From contig NZ_CALAOH010000222.1 of NCBI RefSeq assembly GCF_937926365.1, positions 1-10,803 of the forward strand: 10,803 bases of DNA. Direction: 5' to 3'. Source of the stretch: an uncultured Azohydromonas sp. GTDB taxonomy: Bacteria > Pseudomonadota > Gammaproteobacteria > Burkholderiales > Burkholderiaceae_C. Shown here piece after piece: positions 1 through 5,460 of the stretch. Position 1 is the first letter of the stretch. The number at the start of each line of letters is the position of its first letter. The notes beneath the pieces are model-generated. The model ran no database searches and was not told where the DNA came from. It saw only the letters and a program-made list of their open reading frames with translations. Both the position numbers and the translations under genes were made by a program.

Positions 1-192
1 CCTGCGTCACAAAGCTGCGTGGGAAAGACGCGGTGGAAAAGCGCTGGAGACAACACCCGTGGCGAAGCCCAGCCGGGGTGCCACGGCTGCACGCTTACGG
101 TCGAGATCGGTGCGGCGCTCGTGCGGCTGCGCGGCACGGTGGACGAGGCCAGCGTGCGCTGCGTGTTGCAGGCGCTGCTGGAGCTGCGGTGA
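1..192 (+). CDS. tnpA: IS66 TnpA (OrfA), C-terminal part only
   Basis: An open frame enters from the left edge and ends at TGA 190-192. The last ~35 residues (TLTVEIGAALVRLRG, then TVDEASVRCVLQALLELR) look like the C-terminus of IS66 TnpA proteins, which end with a short beta segment followed by a V-D-x-x-x-L-R-x-V-L-x-A-L helix. TnpA is a small helix-turn-helix protein needed with TnpB and TnpC for IS66 transposition; the HTH part would lie upstream. The first ~28 residues in the window do not look like TnpA, and an IS66-end-like sequence lies at 70-97, so the gene may be interrupted there rather than merely cut by the window edge. The stop overlaps the tnpB GTG start. Confidence 0.6.
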   Translation, partial: PASQSCVGKTRWKSAGDNTRGEAQPGCHGCTLTVEIGAALVRLRGTVDEASVRCVLQALLELR

Positions 193-428
193 TCGGGCTG
201 CCCGCCGGGACGCGCGTGTGGCTGGTGGCCGGCCACACGGATATGCGCAAGGGCTTCGACGGCCAGGGCCTGATGCTGCTGTCCAAGCGGCTCGAACGCG
301 GGCGCTTCGTCTGGCCCCAGGCGACCTCGGGCAGCGTCTCGCTGACGCCGGCGCAGCTGTCGATGCTGCTGGAGGGCATCGACTGGCGCATGCCGATGCG
401 CACGCACACACCTGAGCTCGCTGCCTGA
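189..428 (+). pseudogene. tnpB: IS66 TnpB (OrfB) with internal in-frame deletion
   Basis: The start is GTG at 189, overlapping the tnpA stop, and gives the family N-terminus VIGLPAGTRVWLVAGHTDMR followed by KGFDG. The C-terminal half is also typical: KRLERGRFVWP near residues 33-43 and LTPAQLSMLLEGIDWRMP near residues 53-70. The family is about 115 aa; this one is 79 aa. The block that normally lies between GFDG and the second DG of the WWDG segment, containing the FVFRGRRGD-type motif, is absent, and the two sides join at 258-266 (gacggccag). Loss of the conserved centre probably destroys function. TnpB is essential for IS66 transposition in the elements that have been tested. Frame is kept, so tnpC translation need not be affected. 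Confidence 0.8.
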
Positions 429-497
429 GCCGCGCGTGTTGCACACGGCTCACGAACCCGCTGGTCAGCCGCCGCGCGGCGCGGCACAGTAGGGCCC

Positions 498-2069
498 ATG
501 CCGCTGCCGCCTGGGCCCCACACCGTCGAGTCGCTGCTGCGCGTCATCGAGGCGCGCGATGCGGAACTGGTGCTGCTCAAGCTCATGAACGAGAAGCTGC
601 GGCTGCAGCTGGCGCGCCGCGTCCGGGACCAGTACGGCGCTTCCAGCGAGCGCTTCCATGACGGCCAGCGCACGCTTATCGAAGCCGCGCCACTGTCGCC
701 GGAACTGCCACCGCTGCCCAAGGTGGCGCCGGCACCGGCAGCCAATGCGCCGGCCTTGGACCGCAGCCTGCCCACGCACCTGCCGCGCGAGGAACTGGTG
801 CACCGTGCGCCGGCGACGCACGCCCACCACGACAGCGCCGGCCAGGCCTGCGGCTGCAGCGCGTGCGGCGGCCGGCTGCGCCGCATCGGCGCCGACGTGT
901 CGGAACAGCTGGAGTACGTGCCCTCCCGCTTCAAGGTCATCCGCCATGTGCGGCCGAAGCTCGCCTGCGTGAAGTGCCAGACGATCTTCCAGGCCGAAGC
1001 ACCGAGCCGTCCCATCGTGCGCGGCATCGCTGGGGCGGCCTTCATGGCGCACGTGATGGTCTCGAAGTATTGCGACCACATCCCCCTCTACCGCCAGAGC
1101 CGGATCAACGCGCGCAGCGGTGTGCACATCGACCGCTCCACGCTGGCGCGCTGGGTGGGCCAGGGCGAGAAGCTACTGGACCCGTTGCTGACCGCCCTGG
1201 GCCGCTACGTGCTGGCGGCCGAGAAGCTGCACGCCGACGACACGCCCGTGCCGGTGCTCTCGCCCGGCAAGGGCAAGACCAAGGAAGGCCGGCGGTGGGT
1301 CTACGTGCGCGACGACCGCCCGGCGGCGAGCGAGGAGCCGCCGGCCGCGTGGTTCCAGTACTCGCCCGACCGTGAAGGCCGCCACCCGCGCGAGCACCTG
1401 GAGAAGTTCCGCGGCATCCTGCAGGCCGACGGCTACGGTGGCTGGCTGCAGCTCTACAGGCAGGGGCAGGCCGTCGAGGCAGCATGCTGGGCCCACGCGA
1501 GGCGACCCTGGTGGGAGCTGTACGTCAGCACCGGGCGCAGCGAGGACTCGGTGGCGGCCCAGGCGCTGCGGCGCATCAAGGCGCTCTACGCCATCGAGGA
1601 GGACATCCGCGGGCAGCCGTCGGACGTCAGGTGCGCGCACCGCCAGGCCCGAGCCGGCCCGCTGCTGCAGGAGTACCACGACTGGCTCACGGGCATGGTG
1701 GGTCGCGTGTCGAGGAAGTCGGACCTGGCGCAGGCCATCGCCTACTCGCTCACGCGCTGGCAAGCCCTCACGCGCTACCGCGACGACGGCCGCATCGAGA
1801 TCGACAACTCGGCGGCCGAACGTGCCCTGCGCGGGGTGGCCATTGGACGCGGCAATTACCTCTTCCTGGGCTCGGACGCCGGCGGCGACCGCGCCGCGGC
1901 CATGTACAGCCTGGTGGAGACGGCCAAGCTCAACGGGCTGGACCCGGAGGCCTACCTGCGCGCGGTGTTCGAGCGCATCGCCGAGCACCGCATCGACCGC
2001 GTCCACGAGCTGCGCCCGCCCTGGAACATCGGCCGCGGCGAGCCGCTGCCGCAGCGCCAGGCCGCCTGA
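498..2069 (+). CDS. tnpC: IS66-family transposase TnpC (DDE type)
   Basis: The 523-aa protein has normal length for IS66 transposases. Domains in order: a leucine-rich coiled-coil segment near residues 12-42; the linker motif ending YGASSERF; an IS66 zinc-binding region with cysteines at 118, 120, 123, 157 and 160; and the DDE catalytic domain from about residue 180. Likely catalytic residues are Asp247 or Asp248 in HADDTPVPVL, Asp311 in ADGYGGW and Glu441 in DNSAAERALRG. The CWAHARR motif (330-336) and the C-terminal NGLDPEAYL segment are also typical. The protein should cut and join the IS ends. It looks complete, unlike its neighbours. The start is ATG 498, 69 nt after tnpB, with only a weak ribosome-binding site (gtaggg), consistent with translation tied to upstream genes. 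Confidence 0.93.
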   Translation: MPLPPGPHTVESLLRVIEARDAELVLLKLMNEKLRLQLARRVRDQYGASSERFHDGQRTLIEAAPLSPELPPLPKVAPAPAANAPALDRSLPTHLPREELVHRAPATHAHHDSAGQACGCSACGGRLRRIGADVSEQLEYVPSRFKVIRHVRPKLACVKCQTIFQAEAPSRPIVRGIAGAAFMAHVMVSKYCDHIPLYRQSRINARSGVHIDRSTLARWVGQGEKLLDPLLTALGRYVLAAEKLHADDTPVPVLSPGKGKTKEGRRWVYVRDDRPAASEEPPAAWFQYSPDREGRHPREHLEKFRGILQADGYGGWLQLYRQGQAVEAACWAHARRPWWELYVSTGRSEDSVAAQALRRIKALYAIEEDIRGQPSDVRCAHRQARAGPLLQEYHDWLTGMVGRVSRKSDLAQAIAYSLTRWQALTRYRDDGRIEIDNSAAERALRGVAIGRGNYLFLGSDAGGDRAAAMYSLVETAKLNGLDPEAYLRAVFERIAEHRIDRVHELRPPWNIGRGEPLPQRQAA

Positions 2070-2132
2070 GAATAGCGGCCCAAGGCCGGCCGCGCGGGTG
2101 CGCCGGCGCGGTACTCCAGGGAGACGACGGCG

Positions 2133-2593
2133 GTGGACACGCAAGGCCCCAACCCCAAGCTCATTGATGCGCTCAGCCAAGCCAGCAGCCTGGAGCTGTT
2201 CCAGCTCAGCACCATCATCGACCGCATGCTGGCCGACCCGCGCCGCATCATCGCCGTGCGAGCCAACATGCACCTGGGCCAGACGGTGCGCTTCCTCGAC
2301 TGGCACGACGGGTGCATGCGCAGCGGCAAGGTCGTGGCCATGCGTGACCACCAGGTGACGCTGCACGAGACCGACGCGCGGCGCGAGTGGAAGCTGCCCT
2401 ACGCCGCCATCGAACCGCCACCGGCCGGGGAGACTTCCGCTGCGGCGAGAAGGTGTCGTTCGAGGACCGCTACATGCAGACCCAGATCGGCACCATCGTG
2501 CGGATCAACCAGCGCACCGCGACGGTCGAAACCCCGGACGGCCCGGGCTGGCGGGTGCCGTTCCGCCTGCTGCGTCACGTCGTCGATATATGA
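2133..2593 (+). pseudogene. IS66 accessory gene, two tandem SH3-like domains, frameshifted
   Basis: A GTG start at 2133 follows AGGGAG at 2118-2123. The first frame encodes a helical N-terminus (LELFQLSTIIDRMLADPRR) and a beta-rich unit, LGQTVRFLDWHDGCMRSGKV through WKLPYAAIEP. Sense then moves to the next frame (codons in phase with 2432) at about 2415-2435, giving GDFRCGEKVSFED, GTIVRINQRTATVETPDG and WRVPFRLLRHVVDI, and ends at TGA 2591-2593. Read together, the two halves are similar: G-x-x-V-x-F-x-D, then G-x-x-V, then W-(K/R)-(L/V)-P-(Y/F). This suggests a duplicated small SH3/KOW-like beta-barrel. The shift fits loss of 3n+1 bases in the linker. Genes of this type sit after tnpC in some betaproteobacterial IS66 elements; their role is unknown to me. 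It is not one of the three core transposition genes. Confidence 0.7.
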
Positions 2594-2620
2594 CTTCGGT
2601 GGCCTGCGCCAGTAGGGTGC

Positions 2621-2635
2621 AGGTGCCACGCTTAC
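2621..2635 (+). repeat. Right terminal inverted repeat of the IS66 element (outer end)
   Basis: The sequence aggtgccacgcttac ends in CGCTTAC, the reverse complement of the GTAAGCG that opens IS66-family elements. It lies 28 nt beyond the accessory-gene stop, where an element end is expected, and 73 nt before the rpmBG terminator. The inner limit of the repeat cannot be set without the left end. Confidence 0.65.
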
Positions 2636-2708
2636 GAGCAGGGGGCTGTCGACCTTTGTTCGCATCCAGGCCCACGCGAAGCCGCAGGTGCTCCAATTGG
2701 TCATGCCC

Positions 2709-2737
2709 AAAAGAAAAGGCCCGCTACTGCGGGCCTT
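2709..2737 (-). terminator. Rho-independent terminator of rpmB-rpmG
   Basis: Read on the minus strand, a perfect GGCCCGC / GCGGGCC stem (2718-2724 with 2729-2735) closes a four-base loop, extends by two A-T pairs, and is followed directly by TTTTCTTTT (complement of 2709-2717). It lies 24 nt past the rpmG stop. The A-run on the plus strand side also pairs in part with downstream T's, but the tract is right only for the minus strand. Confidence 0.9.
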
Positions 2738-2761
2738 CCTCATGCGCGAGACCTGGGCAGG

Positions 2762-2932
2762 TCACTTCAGCTTGATTTCCTTGTACAGAACGTGCTTGCG
2801 CGCCTTGGGATCGAACTTCATGAATTCGAGCTTTTCGGGCGTCGTCTTCTTGTTCTTGTTGGTCGTGTAGAAGTGACCCGTGCCGGCCGTCGATTCCAGC
2901 TTGATCTTCTCGCGTCCGCCTTTGGTGGCCAT
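2762..2932 (-). CDS. rpmG: 50S ribosomal protein L33
   Basis: The 56-aa product begins MATKGGREKIKLESTAGTGH, continues FYTTNKNK, and ends FDPKARKHVLYKEIKLK, matching bacterial L33 over its entire length. It is a small basic protein of the large ribosomal subunit near the E site. There are no cysteines, so it is the zinc-free (C-) form rather than the CxxC form. The ATG at 2930-2932 has AGGAG upstream (ggagcacatc on the minus strand). It is the second gene of an operon with rpmB, 29 nt downstream, and is followed by a strong terminator. The gene is easily missed by length cut-offs but is certain from its sequence. Confidence 0.97.
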   Translation of the reverse strand: MATKGGREKIKLESTAGTGHFYTTNKNKKTTPEKLEFMKFDPKARKHVLYKEIKLK

Positions 2933-2961
2933 GATGTGCTCCTAGTGGTTGCGGCGGCTGA

Positions 2962-3195
2962 TTACAGCTCGCCCTTGGCGCGCAGGTCGGCGACGACCTG
3001 GTCGATGCCGACCTTGTCGATCAGGCGCAGCGCGGCGTTGGAGACGCGCAGACGGATGAAGCGGTTCTCGCTTTCCATCCAGAAGCGGCGGTACTGCAGA
3101 TTCGGCAGGAAGCGACGCTTGGTTTTGTTGTTGGCGTGGGAGACGTTATTCCCCACCATCGGGCGCTTGCCCGTGACTTGACAGACGCGTGCCAT
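2962..3195 (-). CDS. rpmB: 50S ribosomal protein L28
   Basis: The 77-aa product starts MARVCQVTGKRPMVGNNVSH and contains KRRFLPNLQYRRFW and the C-terminal GIDQVVADLRAKGEL, as in L28 of E. coli. It binds 23S rRNA in the large subunit. Only one cysteine (residue 5) is present, so it is the zinc-free type. The frame stays open upstream, but the start is placed at ATG 3193-3195 because the protein family begins there and GGAG (gtggagaagcgtc on the minus strand) lies at the right distance. rpmB-rpmG is a conserved pair. Confidence 0.97.
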   Translation of the reverse strand: MARVCQVTGKRPMVGNNVSHANNKTKRRFLPNLQYRRFWMESENRFIRLRVSNAALRLIDKVGIDQVVADLRAKGEL

Positions 3196-3379
3196 GACGC
3201 TTCTCCACTTTCTCTCGGATTTCGGGAGCGGTACGCAGCGCAGGAGACCGGCAACTTCAGCCCATCCATGGGTCAGGCTTGGCCCAGCCCCCTGATGCAC
3301 ACCCTTCGAGGACTCGCGCCGATGTCCGGATCATGAGATCCCGGAACCACAGGCGAGTCACTTCTCGGCAAAGACGGCG

Positions 3380-3385
3380 ATTATA
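3380..3385 (-). promoter_or_regulatory. -10 box of the rpmB-rpmG promoter, followed by a long leader
   Basis: On the minus strand the sequence reads TTGGCCGTTTATGGCTATAATCGCC, with a perfect TATAAT, rare in this GC-rich DNA. No good -35 lies 16-18 nt upstream (the 17-nt position reads ACCAGA). A TG dinucleotide sits just upstream, though not at the exact extended -10 spacing. Transcription would start near 3373, leaving about 175-180 nt of leader before rpmB. That leader contains an imperfect hairpin: CCGGATC (3326-3332) faces GATCCCGG (3337-3344) across a four-base loop with one bulged base. Confidence 0.6.
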
Positions 3386-3454
3386 GCCATAAACGGCCAA
3401 GCTCTGGTGCGAGGGCTTGAGCCGCGGCCGGGAATCGCCTCGTCCTGCACGGCG

Positions 3455-3477
3455 CGGCGGCTCCAGGTCGGCCGCCG
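3455..3477. other. GC-rich hairpin downstream of trxB
   Basis: CGGCGGC (3455-3461) is a perfect inverted repeat of GCCGCCG (3471-3477) with a nine-base loop, starting 13 nt past the trxB stop in the minus direction. There is no T-run after it on the minus strand, so it is not a standard intrinsic terminator there. On the plus strand it is followed by tgggggcttttt, which is closer to a terminator, but no plus-strand gene precedes it. It may help to end or protect the trxB transcript. Confidence 0.35.
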
Positions 3478-3490
3478 TGGGGGCTTTTTG

Positions 3491-4447
3491 TCAGGCCTGC
3501 TGTTCCAGGAAACGCTGTGCGTCCAGAGCCGCCATGCAGCCGGTGCCGGCGCTGGTGATGGCCTGGCGGTAGACATGGTCCTGCACGTCGCCGGCGGCGA
3601 AGACGCCGGGCACGCTGGTCATGGTGGCGAAGCCTTCAGAGCCGTTGCGGGTGAGAATGTAGCCGTCCTTCATCTCCAACTGACCTTCGAAGATCTGCGT
3701 GTTGGGTTGGTGGCCCACGGCGATGAACACGCCCTGCAGCTTCAGCTCCTTGGTGGAGCCATCCTGCGCATTGCGCAGCCGGACGCCGGTAACGCCGCTC
3801 TGGTCGCCCAGCACCTCATCCAGCGTGTGCCACAGGTGCAGTTCGATCTTGCCGGCGGCCACCTTCTCCATGACCTTGTCCACGAGGATGGGCTCGGCGC
3901 GGAACTTGTCGCGTCGGTGGATCAGGTGGACCTTGGCGGCGATGTTGGAGAGGTAGAGCGCATCCTCCACCGCCGTGTTGCCACCGCCAACCACGCACGC
4001 TTCCTGATCGCGGTAGAAGAAGCCGTCGCAGGTAGCGCAGCCCGAGACGCCGCGGCCCATGAACGCTTCCTCGCTGGGCAGGCCCAGGTACTTGGCGCTG
4101 GCGCCGGTGGCGATGACGAGCGTGTCGCAGGTGTAGGTGCCCGAGTCGCCCTTGAGCGTGAACGGGCGGCGGCTGAAGTCCACCGCGTTGATGTGATCGA
4201 ACACGATCTGCGTGTTGAAGCGCTCGGCATGCTGCTGGAAGCGCTGCATCAGGTCCGGACCCATTACGCCGGCGACGTCGGCGGGCCAGTTGTCCACCTC
4301 GGTGGTGGTCATGAGCTGGCCTCCTTGGGCCATGCCCGTTACCAGCACGGGCTTGAGGTTGGCGCGGGCAGCGTAGATGGCGGCGGTGTAGCCGGCAGGG
4401 CCGGAGCCCAGGATCAAAACCTGGGCATGGAGGGTGCTGTCGTTCAT
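3491..4447 (-). CDS. trxB: Thioredoxin reductase (NADPH)
   Basis: The 318-aa protein has the length of the low-molecular-weight bacterial TrxB. It moves electrons from NADPH through FAD and a redox-active disulfide to thioredoxin in the cytoplasm. The FAD-binding motif GSGPAGYTAAIYAAR starts at residue 14. The active-site CATC is at 137-140. The NADPH motif GGGNTAVEDALYL starts at 154, with HRRDKFRA near 177-184. A C-terminal FAD contact GVFAAGDVQD is near 281-290. The frame is open far upstream, but ATG 4445-4447 is chosen because MNDSTLHAQVLILGSGPAGY matches the family N-terminus; its ribosome-binding site is weak. The gene is divergent from the Crp/Fnr regulator and codirectional with rpmBG. 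Confidence 0.96.
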   Translation of the reverse strand: MNDSTLHAQVLILGSGPAGYTAAIYAARANLKPVLVTGMAQGGQLMTTTEVDNWPADVAGVMGPDLMQRFQQHAERFNTQIVFDHINAVDFSRRPFTLKGDSGTYTCDTLVIATGASAKYLGLPSEEAFMGRGVSGCATCDGFFYRDQEACVVGGGNTAVEDALYLSNIAAKVHLIHRRDKFRAEPILVDKVMEKVAAGKIELHLWHTLDEVLGDQSGVTGVRLRNAQDGSTKELKLQGVFIAVGHQPNTQIFEGQLEMKDGYILTRNGSEGFATMTSVPGVFAAGDVQDHVYRQAITSAGTGCMAALDAQRFLEQQA

Positions 4448-4526
4448 GGCGGTGGGGTTTCTTGGAAGTCCGGTGCGGCGCGCGTGGCCGCTTCCGGGCG
4501 CGAAGTCTGACATGCCGCTTTGACGC

Positions 4527-4555
4527 CTGAATTTGGGCTTCTCAAACGCCACAAT
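4527..4555 (+). promoter_or_regulatory. Possible promoter of the Crp/Fnr gene
   Basis: CTGAAT (4527-4532) and CACAAT (4550-4555) are separated by 17 nt. The -10 matches four of six consensus bases and resembles the ACAAT boxes before ftsK, rarA and livH in this window; the -35 is poor. The start point would be near 4562. The same 208-nt interval must hold the divergent trxB promoter, for which I see only a TTGAGA-like -35 on the minus strand and no convincing -10. Confidence 0.35.
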
Positions 4556-4584
4556 AGCCACTAGGTGCAGTGGAGGATTCAGCA

Positions 4585-4609
4585 GTGAGTCATCACACTG
4601 TGACCTCAC
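4585..4609. promoter_or_regulatory. Cluster of four GTGA/TCAC half-sites upstream of the regulator
   Basis: Within 25 bp lie GTGA (4585-4588), TCAC (4593-4596), GTGA (4600-4603) and TCAC (4606-4609), alternating in orientation. The central TCACACTGTGA (4593-4603) is a perfect 11-bp dyad. GTGA is the core half-site of CRP-type proteins, but the gaps here are 4, 3 and 2 nt rather than the usual 6, so this is not a standard CRP site. Lying 50-70 nt before the start codon, it could be an operator for autoregulation or a hairpin in the mRNA leader. Confidence 0.4.
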
Positions 4610-4655
4610 GCGTGGCGCACGAGCTGTCGTGGTGCCGTTTCTAGAAAGGATGCCG

Positions 4656-5327
4656 ATGTCGCTGCTGCTGTCGAACCTGGACCTGATCCGTCGGGTACCG
4701 CTGTTCTCGCTGTTGACCACCGAACAGGCGCAGACCATTGCTGACAGCGTCGTAAAGCGACGCTTCCGACGTGGTGAGCTGGTGGTGGAGCAGGGCCGCA
4801 AGAGCAATGCGCTGTTCATTCTGCTCAATGGCCGGGCGCGGGTGCTTACCGCCGACGCGCGCGGGCGCGAGGTGATCCTGGCCGTACTGCAGGCCGGGGA
4901 TTACGTGGGCGAGATGAGTCTCATCGACAACGAGCCCCACTCCGCCACTGTGCGGGCCGAGGTGCAGACCGACATGCTGATCCTGGGCCGCCAGGAGTTC
5001 GCGCGCTGTCTGCCCGAAGGATCGAGCCTGGCCTACGCGATTCTGCGCGGCTTGGTGGCGCGGCTGCGCAATGCCGACCGCCAGATCGAATCGCTGGCGC
5101 TGCTGGACGTGTATGGCCGCGTGGCGCGTACGCTGCTGGACATGGCTGAGGACGACAACGGCGTGAAAGTGATCCGTGGCAAGGTTTCGCGCCAGGACAT
5201 GGCCAAAGTCGTGGGTGCCTCGCGCGAGATGGTCAGCCGCGTCATGAAAGACCTGGAAGAGCGCGGGATGATCGAAACGCAGGAAAGCGGCGCCGTCGTC
5301 CTCAAGGAACGGCTGCTGGCCGACTGA
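4656..5327 (+). CDS. Crp/Fnr-family transcriptional regulator
   Basis: The 223-aa protein has an N-terminal cyclic-nucleotide-binding-like beta roll (about 14-130: FRRGELVVEQG, GDYVGEMSLIDNEPHSATVR), a dimerisation helix (about 132-165) and a winged HTH (177-206, VSRQDMAKVVGASREMVSRV). The recognition helix keeps the Arg-Glu-x-x-x-Arg pattern (R190, E191, R195) by which CRP reads TGTGA. In the phosphate-binding cassette, the CRP Arg-Ser pair is His96-Ser97, so cAMP binding is doubtful. The only cysteine is Cys118; the FNR iron-sulfur cluster ligands are absent. ATG 4656 is preferred over in-frame ATG 4650 because AAAGGA (4645-4650) then has normal 5-nt spacing. It occupies the position of lrp in the E. 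coli trxB-ftsK region. The signal it senses is unknown. Confidence 0.92.
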   Translation: MSLLLSNLDLIRRVPLFSLLTTEQAQTIADSVVKRRFRRGELVVEQGRKSNALFILLNGRARVLTADARGREVILAVLQAGDYVGEMSLIDNEPHSATVRAEVQTDMLILGRQEFARCLPEGSSLAYAILRGLVARLRNADRQIESLALLDVYGRVARTLLDMAEDDNGVKVIRGKVSRQDMAKVVGASREMVSRVMKDLEERGMIETQESGAVVLKERLLAD

Positions 5328-5448
5328 TGTCCTGAGGCAGCCAGCCGCCTGTGGCCGCCCCGGGTGTGCGTGCTGCCGCACGGGTCCTGCCTGCCACGTG
5401 CTGAACGTATCCGGTGGTGAGCGCGGTAATGGGGCAAGGCGGCCAGGC

Positions 5449-5454
5449 CACAAT
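5449..5454 (+). promoter_or_regulatory. Possible -10 box right before ftsK
   Basis: CACAAT ends six bases before the proposed ATG of ftsK, so a transcript from it would have almost no leader. No good -35 is visible at 16-18 nt upstream, and the intervening tcgggg is too close to ATG to be a normal ribosome-binding site. The rarA gene has the same arrangement (GACAAT at 9169-9174). Confidence 0.3.
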
Positions 5455-5460
5455 TCGGGG

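Larger units (their letters stand above)
1..2635 (+). mobile_element. IS66-family insertion sequence, right-hand part (left end outside window)
   Basis: The segment carries, in the usual IS66 order, the end of tnpA, tnpB, tnpC and a downstream accessory gene, all on the plus strand. tnpA and tnpB overlap as GTGA, as is typical for the family. The right boundary is set at the CGCTTAC motif ending at 2635; IS66-family termini characteristically begin GTAAGCG, and this is its reverse complement. IS66 elements usually make 8-bp target duplications, so 2636-2643 (gagcaggg) would be the predicted right copy; the left copy lies outside. The damaged tnpB and the frameshifted accessory gene indicate a decaying element that could move only with help from an intact relative. 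The right boundary is inferred, not proven. Confidence 0.85.

Noticed and set aside
95..1081. Long open frames on the minus strand opposite tnpB and tnpC (also 465-1127 and 1173-2366).
   Set aside because: They lie opposite a clear IS66 transposase, are rich in Arg/Ala/Gly as expected for the antisense of GC-rich genes, and resemble no family.
3407..4510. A 367-codon plus-strand frame opposite trxB.
   Set aside because: trxB has all cofactor and active-site motifs on the other strand; the frame has low-complexity composition and is a by-product of GC-biased codons.
4585..4609. A canonical CRP site (TGTGA-N6-TCACA) or FNR site (TTGAT-N4-ATCAA).
   Set aside because: Half-sites are present but no pair has the required spacing, so it is reported only as an unusual cluster.
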